This document shows positions 20,512 through 30,415 of a DNA stretch of 64,000 nucleotides, piece by piece (within the stretch, counting starts at the first letter, position 1; each line of letters starts with the position of its first letter). Under the pieces are notes generated by a model that saw only the letters and a program-made list of their open reading frames with translations, made no database searches and was not told the origin of the DNA. The translations under genes were made by a program, and so were the position numbers. The stretch covers positions 1 through 64,000 of the forward strand of contig CAVQXJ010000004.1 in the NCBI GenBank assembly GCA_963717745.1. The letters run 5' to 3'. The DNA comes from JACCXG01 sp963717745. Lineage in GTDB: Bacteria > Acidobacteriota > Vicinamibacteria > Vicinamibacterales > 2-12-FULL-66-21.

Positions 20512-23321
20512 CTACACACCCGTCCCCGCACTTGCCGGCGCTTCCAGCACCCGAAGCCGCCGCAGCGTCCACGGCGCGTTGTCGGCGGTTCCCGTCTGAC
20601 GGATCCGTACGAACTTGGCGCGCGACGGCGTGAACGTAATCTCGTTCACCACCCCTTTCCCCTGGCCTTGCGCGACCGGACTCGCTCCAGGTCGTGCCGT
20701 CCATCGACAACACCACCTCGAATCCGCGCGGGAATGCCGGCTGCGGAGCCGGGCCGCCGCGGCCGCCGCCGCTGCGGGTCGGCGCGCCAGGCACGGCGGG
20801 CGTCGTGTCGACCAGCGCGGCCGGCGACTCGAACGACACACCGGCGACGCTGGTCGGCTGTGGCAGCTCGATCTGCAGCCACATGCCGGGGACCTGCGCA
20901 TGTCCCGAGCTCCACGGCCGCAAAGTGGTGGCGTCGCTGGCGGTCTGCGAATTGTGGCTGGCGGCGAGCTTCCACGATTCCGGCAGGCCGACCCGCGGCA
21001 CCGACGCGACCAGGTCCGCGGACGACCACGGGGTCTTGCGCGACGCGGTGGCGGCTCGCACCCGGGCCACGTCGGCGGCGGTGATCAGCGCGGCGCGGTT
21101 GCCGAACGCGTTCCGCACGTATGAGCCGATCGCGGCAATCCACTCGTCGGACTGCATGCCCATCGGGATCATCGCGTCGGGATAGGTGATGCCATCGAGC
21201 GGCCCGGTGACGCCGTGCAACAGCACTTTGACGACGTAGTCGGACGGTCCGACCACCCGCGGGGACGCCGCCAGCGGCGGGCCGATCAGCGGTGCGTTCC
21301 CGGATCCCGGCACCCGGCCGCCGTTGCCGTCCTCACCGTGACAGGCGAAGCAAACCTGCGTGAAGACCTCGCGTCCCTTGTCGACCACCGCCTGTTCCTC
21401 TGGCGTCAGCGCCGCGGCCGCCTCGATGAAGAAGCCGCCGCCGCGCCCCCCGTTCGCCGGCCGGTTCAGGATAGACGAGGCGACGAGCTGCACCCCCTTG
21501 GCTTTGTTCTTCTCCTGGGTGGCTTTCAGCGTGGCGGCCGCGTCGGCGACCTTCAAGGTGTTCATGGTCATCAGCGACTGCATCACCACGTCGGTGTCGC
21601 TGTCAGCGCTGAGCCGCTTGAAGTCCGCCGCCAGCGACTTGTCTCCGGCTTTGTAGAGGGTCTCGCCGGCGCGGATCGACTGGAGGCGAATCTGCGGATC
21701 GCGATCCTCCATCAGCTGCCGGACCAGCGTTGCATCGGTGGCGGCGAGACCGTCGAGCGTCCACAGCGCGTGAATGCGTGCGAGCGGGTCGCCCGGCGAG
21801 CGCGCCAGCTTCTGCAGTGCCGGCACCACCGACTTGTCCTGCTTCAGGATCAGCAGCTGCTGCGCCGTGTCGCGCCACCAGCCGTTGGCGTCCGACAAGT
21901 GCGCGGCCAGCTGCGCCGGCGTTTCAGTCAACATCTTCGGCTGCTCGGTTCGCCGGCCCATCCCTTCATACGTCAGACGCCAGATCCGCCCTCGCTTCAC
22001 GATCTTGTCGAGCGCGTATTGATCGATGCGCTGGCGCAGATATGTCCCGGGCCCGGACCACTGCGACTCCTGGATGATGCCGCGATACATGTCCGTGATG
22101 TAGAGCGTCCCGTCCGGAGCGGTGGTGAGGTCGACCGGGCGGAACAGCGGATCGGTGGAGCGGATGAACTCGGCGAACGGATACACGTTCTTGAGCTGGG
22201 TCAGCCCCTCGGTCTTGACCGGACGGAGGCGGCGGACGATCCGGGCGACGACTTCGCCGTAGAAGTAGTCGCCGAGCAGATCTTTGGGGAGCCGGTCGCC
22301 GCGGTAGACATCGTTGCCGGCCGACCCGGTCGCCCGCGCCAGCGAGCCGTCGGGCATGCGCACCGAGGGCATGCCGCCCTGCATGTCGGCGATCATCACC
22401 GGTGCGCCCCAGGTGATGTTGAGATCCGGCTCGAACTGCTCGGGGTTGGTGAAGGTGCCGTAGGCCACGGGCAACTGGAAGTAGCCGGGCATGCCGCTGG
22501 CGCCCGCCTGGAACCACATCTTCCCGTAGTTGTCCATGGTGACGCCCCACTGGCCACCATTGGACCCGGTCGGCTCGCGCAAGCACGCCAGTCGGCGTCC
22601 ACTTCAGCCGCACCGGGTTGATCGTGCTGTAGATCCAGTTGTCCAGCCCCCAGGTGAGACCGCTTTCCTGATGCTCGACGTTCATCACCCGGCCCATGCC
22701 GCTCGCGAACAGCTCTCGCTTGTCGGCGACGCTGTCGTTGTTGGTGTCGGTGTACTTCCAGACCTCGTCGGCGTTCGATTCCTTCGAAAGGACCGCGTTG
22801 CCGCCGAACGGCATCACGAACCGCGGGAAGACCAGCTTGTCCACGAACACGTGATGGGTCTCGTAGACGCCATCGTTGTTCTTGTCTTCATGGAGCGAGA
22901 TGCGCCCGACCGGATCGAGCGTCCCACCGCCGTCGGCATCCTGCATGTAGCCGCGCAGCTCGAGCACGAACATCCGGCCGTTGCCGTCGAACGCGATCTG
23001 CGCCGGCTCCTGGATCTCGGGATCGGTGAGCACCGGTTCGAGCTTGAAGCCGGGCGGCAGCCAGAACTTCTTCTGCTCCTCGGCCGGCGTGAGCGGCTGC
23101 AGCGGCGGCTTCTTCGAAAAGTCCGGCTCCCACATCGGCGCGCCGCGCCCGCCACGGCCACGCCCGGCGGCGGGATCACCCGCGGGGGCCTGACCTGGTG
23201 CGGGCGTCGCCGGCTGCGGCGGCTGGGCGGTCGTGGTCTGGGTCTGGGTCTGGGCGACGAGTCCTAGAGTGGCCGCCGCGATGGCGACCAACGTAAGTGA
23301 GGTTCGGTATAGTCGACGCAT
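20512..23321 (-). CDS. PVC-type heme-binding dehydrogenase with cytochrome c and discoidin-like C-terminus, two frameshifts
   Basis: Large secreted oxidoreductase. After a signal peptide (MRRLYRTSLTLVAIAAATLG) and a Pro/Gly linker comes the propeller (FDGNGRMFVLELRGYMQDAD, YRGDRLPKDLLGDYF, APDGTLYITDMYRG), then HEAT-like repeats (NGWWRDTAQQLLILKQDKS), a monoheme cytochrome (VCFACHGEDGNGG) and a F5/8-type C-terminal domain (FEVVLSMDGTTWS, ITFTPSRAKFVRIRQTG). Frame changes near 22585 and 20680 split it. It shares its whole plan with the gene at 1-2535. Probably moves electrons from a sugar or polyol to the respiratory chain; substrate unknown. Confidence 0.8.
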
Positions 23322-23666
23322 TCTGATCCCTGTTGTGGATTCACAGCCGTGTCGAACGGCTCAACCTGCAATTGAATTACCTGCACCCACCGCCGCGACC
23401 AACGTGCTGCTCGAACCGGCGACCGTGGCCATTCGCGGCGCTCGCCGAGGTACAGGAGGATCAGGATCTCAGGACCGAAGTCACCGGCAGAACAACTGAT
23501 GGTGAAATTCCGATCCGCAAGACTAGCCTTGCTGGCGACCCTGTAATTCAGTGCTCGATCCGGGCCGTCCGAATTGCTTCCGTCGCTCCGGCTCTGAAAG
23601 CACCCCGGATACCCCGCCGCTCGAGCCCACGTCGCGGCGCGTGGACCTAACGGCGACCGTGGCCAA
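23322..23666. other. 345-bp intergenic region
   Basis: Holds no convincing gene. CGGCGACCGTGGCCA occurs twice (near 23422 and 23652). One arm-like stretch (ACAGGAGGATCAGGATCTCAGG, about 23452-23473) resembles the CAGGAGG element family but has no partner arm. The phrase ATTCGCGGCGCTCGC precedes this single arm here and also precedes element B4 near 40986. It probably contains the promoter of the dehydrogenase at 20512-23321. Confidence 0.4.
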
Positions 23667-24656
23667 TCACGCCGTGCTGTACGACACGCTGCCTCCCGGC
23701 AGGTCGACGTTCAGCGGCCCCTTCAACACGAATGCGATCGCCGAGGTGCCGGGCGGCCGGTAGTCCACGGTCGGCGAGACGACGCCGCCGCGATAGTCGT
23801 TCGCCCACCACACCCAGCACACCACGCTGCCGCCGTTGTCGAGGATCACGCCGTCCTCGGCGCCCGCGTCCCGCAGCGCGGCGCCGATCTCTTCGACCGT
23901 GCCCTCCCGCTGCAGCACGATCACCTCCGTTGGCGACAGGCCGACGGCGTTGTGGAAATACCTCGCCCGAGGCACGCCGTGCTCGCGCCAGGCCCGGAGC
24001 GCCTGCTCACGGAATCGCTCCGGGTACCCGTCGTAGATGTCCTGCCGGAGCCGTTCGCCCTGCTCATGGCGGTGATCGAACGCCAGCACGTGCCGGAGAT
24101 CGTAGAAATCCGCGATGAGGTCTTCGACCCGCGACACCGCGCCGGCGCGAAGCACCCGCTGGCCGTAAGTGGCCCACTCGATCTCGGCGCTGACGTCGGT
24201 GGCGTCCGCGGCCCGCAGCCGGCCGTGCTCGACGTCGAACGTCAGGTCCTCGATCGAGATCCGCCCCCCGTCGCGCACCGTCAGACACGAGCGCGCGGCG
24301 AACGAGCTCGGGTCCTCGCCGATCCGCACGATCGGCGGCTGCTGGTCGCGCTGCCAGGCGATGTGACCGTGATTCGTTCCGAGGTTCCGATTACTGATCG
24401 CGATCGCGCGCTGCCTTGCGTGGCCGTCCTCCCCCACGACATCGAGCAGCCGCAGGTGCTCCTCGATCGGCACCTTGACCTCGGCCATCCCACGCGCCTC
24501 GTCAGCCGACGGCTGCCGGTGCCGAGGCATCCCGGGCAGCGCCATCAGCCGCGCCCGATGGGCCACGCTCAACCTCGCCGCGGCGATTTCCGTCCGGTCG
24601 ATGCGCAACAGGAGGTCGTTGCGCAGCCCTTCGATGCGGGTGATTTCGAGACGCAT
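23667..24656 (-). CDS. Uncharacterised protein with possible phosphodiester-glycosidase-like C-terminus
   Basis: Intact 329-residue gene. The C-terminal third (AEDGVILDNGGSVVCWVWWA then SPTVDYRPPGTSAIAFVLKG) resembles the DGGGS...RPVANA layout of DUF2233/phosphodiester glycosidases, with Asn in place of one Gly. The N-terminal two thirds (RIDRTEIAAARLSVAHRARL, DEARGMAEVKVPIEEHLRLL) were not recognised. There is no signal peptide. A large inverted repeat fills the gap to the upstream MFS gene. Function unknown. Confidence 0.6.
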   Translation of the reverse strand: MRLEITRIEGLRNDLLLRIDRTEIAAARLSVAHRARLMALPGMPRHRQPSADEARGMAEVKVPIEEHLRLLDVVGEDGHARQRAIAISNRNLGTNHGHIAWQRDQQPPIVRIGEDPSSFAARSCLTVRDGGRISIEDLTFDVEHGRLRAADATDVSAEIEWATYGQRVLRAGAVSRVEDLIADFYDLRHVLAFDHRHEQGERLRQDIYDGYPERFREQALRAWREHGVPRARYFHNAVGLSPTEVIVLQREGTVEEIGAALRDAGAEDGVILDNGGSVVCWVWWANDYRGGVVSPTVDYRPPGTSAIAFVLKGPLNVDLPGGSVSYSTA

Positions 24657-24661
24657 CTAGA

Positions 24662-24830
24662 TCAAATCCCAAGCTCCAAATCCCAAGCTCCAACCACTCC
24701 CAACTCCCAAATCCCAACGAATTCCCAAATCCCAACTCCCAAATCCCCACCGCGACCGCGACTCAGGACACCTTTTGGGATTTGGCGGTTGGGAGTGGTT
24801 GGGATTTGGAGCTTGGGATTTGGGATTTGA
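24662..24830. repeat. Heptamer inverted-repeat element A2 (TCCCAAC/TTGGGAG type)
   Basis: The left arm opens TCAAATCCCAAGCTCCAAA and the right arm closes GGAGCTTGGGATTTG, closely matching A3 and A4. It spans the whole gap from 5 bp beyond the start codon on the left to 1 bp before the stop codon of the MFS gene. Confidence 0.9.
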
Positions 24831-24831
24831 C

Positions 24832-26214
24832 TCATCTCCTGAACACAGCCGGCTCGATCCGTCTCAGCACGAGGAAGAGGCTGGCCATCGCCAGGAACGG
24901 AAACAGCCCCACGCCGAGAAACACCGGTCCCCAGCCGTACTTGTCCACCATGATGCCGGTGTAAAGCACTGCGAGCATGGTCGCGCCGTTATCGGCGAGG
25001 CCGGCGATGCCGTTGACGCGGCCGGCCAGAGTTTGCGGCACGACGTCCCCGACGGTACCGATGTAGGTGGCGGCGACCCACTGGTTGCCGAACAGCGCCA
25101 GACCCATGAGCAGGATGGCCAGCGCGTCGCTGCCGACGTAGGGCAGGGTCATGCTCAGCGCGCCGAGGCTGAACGCGCCCACGAAGCCCAGCTTGCGCCC
25201 GAGGTCGACCGAGCCGGTGCGTCGCACGAGCCAGTCGGTCATCATTCCGCCAAAGACGTTTCCGGCCATGCCGAACAGGTTCGGGACCGCCACCCACAGG
25301 CCGACGGCAAGCCACGTCATCCCGCGGCCGCCAGTCGCCTGCGGACCGCGCAGGTAATTCGCCAGCCACGTCCAGTAGAAGACGGTGATTGGCCCTGTGA
25401 AGATACGGATCAGCGCCAGTCCGAGTACCTGACGATTTGCAAACAGGCGGCCGAGGCCGATGGAGGCCGAATCTGGTCCCGCGGCCGCGACGGTCGGCTT
25501 GAGAGCGATGGCCGTCATCCGCGCCTTGTCCGGAAACGTCGCCATCCACGGGGCGAGCCACAGCAGACACACGACCGACGGGATGACGAAGGCCATCTGC
25601 CAGCTGACGCCCACTCCCTGGACGAGCCACGCGAGCACGAGCGGGCCGGCAATCACCGATCCCAGCTGGGCGCCAGCGTTGAACAGCCCGCCAGCCTTCG
25701 ACCGACTGGAAGCCGGAAAGAGACCTGCCAGCGCCTTGATACCGGCGGTGTAGTTGCCGCACTGGAACAGCCCGAGCAAGAAACGCAGGAAGATGAAGCC
25801 GCTGAGGCCGGCGGCAAGGACGGGCGCCGTTGTGAAGGTGAGCGCCGCCACGATGGCGACGAATGGCAGCGCGAAGAGGCTGCCGATTGAGTCGATCGCC
25901 GTGCCCGGTCCGGCCAGTGCATGCGCCGCAGTCAGCAGCGACCAACCGAGAAAGATGGCGAGCAAACCGTTCTTCGTCCCGACGCGATCCATCAACGCAC
26001 CGGCCGGCACCTGACCGAGCATCATCCCGAGGTTGAACGCCACGGCGGCGTATCCGTACTGCGTGTTGCTCCAGGTGAACGTCTCGCGCAGGAGCGGCGC
26101 GAGCACCGAGAAGATCTGGCGATCGAGAAGATTGATCGCGATCGACGTCGAGAGCAAACCGACGATCGTCCAGCGGGCCTTCGAAGAGATCGCAGAGTCA
26201 GCGATGGTGGACAT
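24832..26214 (-). CDS. MFS transporter, anion:cation symporter (hexuronate/glucarate-like) type
   Basis: About 460-residue inner-membrane carrier with twelve predicted helices. Family features are NLLDRQIFSVLAPLLRETF in helix 1, GMMLGQVPAGALMDRVGTKNG between helices 2 and 3, and LLGLFQCGNYTAGIKALAGL. The sequence resembles the ExuT/GudP group for sugar acids. The ATG at 26214 is 7 bp downstream of a Gfo/Idh/MocA gene, so the two are probably cotranscribed and act on the same sugar or sugar acid. The stop codon lies 1 bp beyond element A2. Confidence 0.82.
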   Translation of the reverse strand: MSTIADSAISSKARWTIVGLLSTSIAINLLDRQIFSVLAPLLRETFTWSNTQYGYAAVAFNLGMMLGQVPAGALMDRVGTKNGLLAIFLGWSLLTAAHALAGPGTAIDSIGSLFALPFVAIVAALTFTTAPVLAAGLSGFIFLRFLLGLFQCGNYTAGIKALAGLFPASSRSKAGGLFNAGAQLGSVIAGPLVLAWLVQGVGVSWQMAFVIPSVVCLLWLAPWMATFPDKARMTAIALKPTVAAAGPDSASIGLGRLFANRQVLGLALIRIFTGPITVFYWTWLANYLRGPQATGGRGMTWLAVGLWVAVPNLFGMAGNVFGGMMTDWLVRRTGSVDLGRKLGFVGAFSLGALSMTLPYVGSDALAILLMGLALFGNQWVAATYIGTVGDVVPQTLAGRVNGIAGLADNGATMLAVLYTGIMVDKYGWGPVFLGVGLFPFLAMASLFLVLRRIEPAVFRR

Positions 26215-26221
26215 AGAGTTG

Positions 26222-27325
26222 TCAGGCGGTCCGCGGTCCGGAATCCAGGGAAGTCCATTCACGTGTTTTCGCCGATCTCTGGAGCGCGTCCAGCGCGCGC
26301 TGCACCTCCACGCCGTCGGCGAAGTCCGGGCGGAAGCGCTCGCCTTTCGCCACCGCGATCAGGAATTCGGCGAGCGCCGCGATGAAGGTGTGCTCGTAGC
26401 CGATGATGTGACCCGGGCGCCAGAAGTGGCCGAAGATCGGGTGCTTCAGATCGGTGACCAGCAGATCGCGCGGGCCTTGCTCGGTCGAGGGCTGGGTCGC
26501 GTCGACGAACTCCAGATGATTCAGCCGTTCCAGGTTGAAGCGCAGCATGCCGTTGGCGCCGTGGATCTGGAACACGTTGCCGTTCTTGATCCCGATGCCG
26601 AACCGGGTCGCCTCGAACGTGCCGATGCTGCCGTTCTCGAACTTCACCATCGCCACGAAGGCATCGTCCACCTGGCGATCCGGGGCGAACGTCCGGGTCA
26701 GCGCGATGCCTTCCTGGATCGGTCCGTTGAGATAGAGCGCGGTGTCGAGCAGATGGGTCAGGAGATCGTCGGCCACGCCCGATCCGGCCAGGGCCGGGTC
26801 CATCCGCCAGGTCGCGGCGCGCGACAGATCGGCGCCCCACTGCTGGCGGTAGGCCGCGTCGTAGTGGAAGACGGTGCCGATCCGCCCGTCATCGATCAGC
26901 TGTTTCGCAAACGCGATCGCCGGGACCCGGCGGTAGTTGAACCACACCATCGTCGGCACGCCGCGCGCCGCGTCGCGCATCTGCTCGGCTTCCGCCACGC
27001 TCATCGCCAGCGGCTTCTCGCAGAGGATCATCTTGCCGGCCCGGGCCGCGGCGAGCGCGACCGGGGCGTGCAGATGGTTGGGCAGCGAGATGTCGACCGC
27101 ATCGATGTCGTCGCGCTCGACCACCGCGCGCCAGTCGGTCGCGGTCTCTTCCCACCCCCACCGGTCGGCCATCGCGGCGAGCGACGCCGCATCGCGCCCG
27201 CACAGCACACGGCGCCGAATCCGGTACGGCAGGTCGAAGAAGTGCCCGGCCTGGACGTAGGCATTCGAATGGGCCTTGCCCATGAAGCCTTGTCCAAGCA
27301 GGGCGACGCGGAGTTCGGGTTTCAT
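26222..27325 (-). CDS. Gfo/Idh/MocA-family oxidoreductase (cytosolic)
   Basis: NAD(P)-dependent sugar or inositol dehydrogenase-like protein of 367 residues. The Rossmann N-terminus is VALLGQGFMGKAHSNAYVQAG, and the conserved LCEKPLAMS supplies the EKP lysine. The C-terminal domain has TWRMDPALAGSGVADDLLTH. No signal peptide, unlike its neighbour at 27435-28835. It is followed after 7 bp by an MFS sugar-acid transporter, pointing to uptake and oxidation or epimerisation of one sugar. Substrate not determinable. Confidence 0.88.
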   Translation of the reverse strand: MKPELRVALLGQGFMGKAHSNAYVQAGHFFDLPYRIRRRVLCGRDAASLAAMADRWGWEETATDWRAVVERDDIDAVDISLPNHLHAPVALAAARAGKMILCEKPLAMSVAEAEQMRDAARGVPTMVWFNYRRVPAIAFAKQLIDDGRIGTVFHYDAAYRQQWGADLSRAATWRMDPALAGSGVADDLLTHLLDTALYLNGPIQEGIALTRTFAPDRQVDDAFVAMVKFENGSIGTFEATRFGIGIKNGNVFQIHGANGMLRFNLERLNHLEFVDATQPSTEQGPRDLLVTDLKHPIFGHFWRPGHIIGYEHTFIAALAEFLIAVAKGERFRPDFADGVEVQRALDALQRSAKTREWTSLDSGPRTA

Positions 27326-27331
27326 GAAAGG

Positions 27332-27434
27332 GGTCAGGTCCCAGTTGCCAGTTGCCAGTTGTCAGTTGTCAGTAGCCAGTTCCCAGCGGCCTCCGTTCGT
27401 GGGGCCTGGGAACTGGAAACTGGCTACTGGCGAC
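27332..27434. repeat. Heptamer inverted-repeat element E1 (CCAGTTG type)
   Basis: The left arm repeats CCAGTTG, TCAGTTG, TCAGTAG; the right arm has TGGGAACTGGAAACTGGCTACTGG. The element fills the gap between two minus-strand genes and ends flush with a stop codon. A second CCAGTTG-type element lies at 49.9 kb. Confidence 0.88.
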
Positions 27435-28835
27435 TCAGAGCGCCTTGCTCTTGCGCGCGGCGGCATCCCAGCCGAGGGTCTTGCCCTGCTGCAGCGCCTC
27501 GAGCGCGAGCAGACACGGCAGCGCGGCGTGATACCCGATTTCCATGTCGGCCGCCGGCTTCTGCCGCGACTTCATGCAGTCCAGGAAGTTCTTGGTGTGC
27601 GCGTCGAGGGGGTAGTCTTCCTCGACACCGCCGCGGGGATTCAAATAGATCTTCTGTTCGACCGGCGGAAGATCCGAGCCGCCGCGGCCACCGCCGCGCC
27701 CGCGCCCGCCGCCTCCGCCGGGCCCGCCCGCGGCCGGCGCACCCGGAGCGGCCGCACCGGCCGGCGCCGCGCCGAGGCTCATGCCTCCGGCGGTCGGCGG
27801 CGGCGGCGGACCCTGCTTGCGGATGGTGCGCGGCACCGGTGGCCGCACCGCCCATCCCATCCGGTTGACCTGCAGCGTGCCCCGCTGAGGACTGACGAAG
27901 AACACGCCCCAGCCTTCGAGATCGTCCTGCGCCCGCGGCACTTCGCCGTTGGCAAAGGTCATGAGGAACTTGTCGTACTGCCACGAGATCGAGAACGTAT
28001 CCGGCACCTGTTCGGGGTCGGCATCGGGCACCGCCAGGAACGCCCCGGTCGCCGCGGTTTTGAGGGGGACCTTGGTGTCGGCGTTCATGAACCAGTGCGC
28101 GACGTCGACATGGTGCGCGCCCCAGTCGGCCACGAGGCCGCCGCCGTACTCGTACCAGGCGCGGAACCCGAGGCGCGACGGCTTGAACGGCCTCTTCGGC
28201 GCCGGCCCTTGCCACAGGTCCCACTCGAGACCGGCGGGCACCGGCTGTTCGGCCTCTTTCGGCCGCGCGTAGGCACCCGGCTGGACGATGTAGATGTGGG
28301 TGACGTTGCCGAGCACGCCGCTGTCGAGAATCTTCTTGGCTTCGATGAAGTGGTCCCAACTGCGCTGCTGCGTGCCGACCTGCACCACCTGCTTGCCCTT
28401 GCGGTAGGCGTCGAGCATGGCGTTCAGCCGCGCCACGGTGTTGGCCGCCGGCTTCTCGACGTAGACATCCTTGCCGGCGCTGATCGCGTCGATCGTCTGC
28501 TGGCTGTGCCAGTGATCGGGCGTGCCAATGAGCACCGCGTCGACGTCCTTGCGGTCGAGGATGCGGCGGTAGTCGGTGACCATGTCGAGCTTGAAGGTCT
28601 GGCGCGGCGCCGTCATGAACGAATCCAGCTTCGCCTTGTTGACCTCGGCCCCGGCCACCCACTGCACGTTGGACTGCCGGGCGAACGAGTCGAAGACCCG
28701 GCCGGATCGATTGCCGCAGCCGATCACCGCCATCCGGACCCGATCGTTGGCCCCCTGGATGCCGAACAGTGGCTTGGTCGCCGCCACGGCCATCGCGGCC
28801 GCCGATGCCTTCAAGAACTTGCGCCTGCTTTCCAT
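27435..28835 (-). CDS. Gfo/Idh/MocA-family oxidoreductase with export signal and Gly-rich insert
   Basis: About 466 residues. The N-terminus MESRRKFLKASAAAMAVAA looks like a Tat-type signal with a weak twin-arginine motif. Then come the Rossmann fold (VRMAVIGCGNRSGRVFDSFA), VYVEKPAAN with the EKP lysine, and YEYGGGLVADWGAHHVDV. An unusual Pro/Gly/Arg insert of about 60 residues lies before the last helices. The start at 28835 gives good spacing from AAGGAG; the in-frame ATG at 28844 overlaps that site. Such periplasmic members are common in Planctomycetes and Acidobacteria and usually carry NAD(P) bound. Substrate unknown. Confidence 0.85.
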   Translation of the reverse strand: MESRRKFLKASAAAMAVAATKPLFGIQGANDRVRMAVIGCGNRSGRVFDSFARQSNVQWVAGAEVNKAKLDSFMTAPRQTFKLDMVTDYRRILDRKDVDAVLIGTPDHWHSQQTIDAISAGKDVYVEKPAANTVARLNAMLDAYRKGKQVVQVGTQQRSWDHFIEAKKILDSGVLGNVTHIYIVQPGAYARPKEAEQPVPAGLEWDLWQGPAPKRPFKPSRLGFRAWYEYGGGLVADWGAHHVDVAHWFMNADTKVPLKTAATGAFLAVPDADPEQVPDTFSISWQYDKFLMTFANGEVPRAQDDLEGWGVFFVSPQRGTLQVNRMGWAVRPPVPRTIRKQGPPPPPTAGGMSLGAAPAGAAAPGAPAAGGPGGGGGRGRGGGRGGSDLPPVEQKIYLNPRGGVEEDYPLDAHTKNFLDCMKSRQKPAADMEIGYHAALPCLLALEALQQGKTLGWDAAARKSKAL

Positions 28836-28909
28836 GGCTTTCATCTCCTTCTGAGGTGGCGTCAACGGCCCGCCTCCGCTCCTTCGGAGCTACGGCGCGG
28901 CAAGTCGTC

Positions 28910-30121
28910 CTACGTGTGATCGCGAACCGCGGCGGTCGGGTCCGGCGCCGGAACCCGCCGATCGTTCCGGGTGCGGCGCCAGTTCACCCGCGGCATGAAC
29001 AATGACGTGTCCACGCGCTCGCGATACTTCACCGCGATGTTCATCAAGGAGTCGAGCAGCGACTCCGACAGGAAATGCGGCTCGAGCCCGAGGTCCAGCA
29101 GCTTCGAGTGCTTCGCATTGTAGTAGTGCTCTTCGCGCTCGACCCGGGGATCGGGCAGGTGCTCGACCCGCACGTCATAGCCGAGGTGCGCGCCCGCGGC
29201 CTGCACCAGCCCGGCGAGCTCCAGCACCGAGAACTGCTCGGTGAACTGGTTGAACACCCGGAACTCGCCCGGGTCCGCCGGCGTCAGGCACGCCAGCTCG
29301 ATGCAGCGCACCGTGTCGCGGATGTCGATGTAGCCGCGGGTCTGACCGCCCTTGCCGTAGACGGTCAGCGGCTCGCCGACCGCCGCTTCCACGCAGAACC
29401 GGTTCAGCACCGTCCCGAACACGTCGTCGTAGTCGAAGCGATTGACCAGCGCCTCGTCTTGCAGCACTTCGTCGGTCACCGTGCCGTACACGACGCCCTG
29501 GTTGAGGTCGGTCGCCCGCAGCCCCCAGGTGCGGCAGGTGAACATGATGTTGTGGCTGTCGTGCACCTTCGAGAGGTGGTAGAACGAGCCCGGCTGCTTC
29601 GGATACGGCAGGGTATCGGTGCGGCCGTTGTGCTCGATCGTGATGTAGCCCTCTTCGATGTCGATGTTCGGCGTCCCGTACTCGCCCATCGTCCCGAGCT
29701 TGACGAGATGACAGTCGGGCGCCAGCTCGCGAATCGCGAACAGCAGGTTGAGGGTGCCGACGACGTTGTTGACCTGGGTGAAGACCGCATGCTGCCGATC
29801 GATCATCGAGTAGGGGGCGGCCCGCTGCTCGGCGAAGTGCACCACCGCGTCCGGCCGCTCGCGTTCGATGACCGAGGCCAGGAACTCGAAATCGGTGATG
29901 TCGCCGGTATAGGTCTCGATGGTCAGGCCGCTCACCGCCTGCCACGCCCGCAGCCGCTCGGGCAGGGTGCGAATGGGCGTCAGCGTCTGCACCCCGAGCT
30001 CGAAGTCCCACTGCCGGCGAATGAAGCTGTCGACGATCGCGACCTGATGCCCCTGCCGGGACAGATAGAGGGCGGTTGCCCAGCCGCAGTAGCCATCCCC
30101 TCCGAGAACGGTGATCTTCAT
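28910..30121 (-). CDS. sqdB: UDP-sulfoquinovose synthase
   Basis: Extended short-chain dehydrogenase that makes UDP-sulfoquinovose from UDP-glucose and sulfite for the sulfolipid SQDG. Diagnostic features are VLGGDGYCGWATALYLS, HFAEQRAAPYSMIDR, LGTMGEYGTPN and SFYHLSKVHDSHN, which put the catalytic residues at Thr144, Tyr181 and Lys185, one off the plant SQD1 numbering. Length is 403 residues. No sulfolipid glycosyltransferase (sqdX-like) lies in the window, so use for another sulfonated glycoconjugate is possible. It stands alone, with about 290 bp of upstream sequence. Confidence 0.9.
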   Translation of the reverse strand: MKITVLGGDGYCGWATALYLSRQGHQVAIVDSFIRRQWDFELGVQTLTPIRTLPERLRAWQAVSGLTIETYTGDITDFEFLASVIERERPDAVVHFAEQRAAPYSMIDRQHAVFTQVNNVVGTLNLLFAIRELAPDCHLVKLGTMGEYGTPNIDIEEGYITIEHNGRTDTLPYPKQPGSFYHLSKVHDSHNIMFTCRTWGLRATDLNQGVVYGTVTDEVLQDEALVNRFDYDDVFGTVLNRFCVEAAVGEPLTVYGKGGQTRGYIDIRDTVRCIELACLTPADPGEFRVFNQFTEQFSVLELAGLVQAAGAHLGYDVRVEHLPDPRVEREEHYYNAKHSKLLDLGLEPHFLSESLLDSLMNIAVKYRERVDTSLFMPRVNWRRTRNDRRVPAPDPTAAVRDHT

Positions 30122-30415
30122 CGGTTAGAACGAAAAGACCGGCCGTCCGCCGGCATTGGGGACCGCCCTTGTGCATGCATTACGCGAGAATACGACAGCG
30201 GGGCAGCGGGCATTTCCGGGACAAGAGCGGCAGTAATGACGCGCTTCGGATTCTGCATGCAAAGCGCCCGGCCTGTCCGCGGCGCGATCGGTCCGCCGTC
30301 CGCACGGAATCATTCGACGTGAATCGCCGCGCTCGGCGAGGCGTCGGACCGATGCCGAGGCTTCGCTCTTGCGAACCGCGAATCGCGACCGCGGGCCGCG
30401 GCAGCGACGCGCCCG
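30122..30415. other. 294-bp upstream region of sqdB with two TGCATGCA sites
   Basis: No gene seen. The 8-bp palindrome TGCATGCA occurs near 30172 (in GTGCATGCATT) and near 30256 (in CTGCATGCAAAG). The same word occurs upstream of the sugar dehydrogenase (about 4254) and the TonB receptor (about 8479). It could be a regulator site; it could also be chance. Confidence 0.35.
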
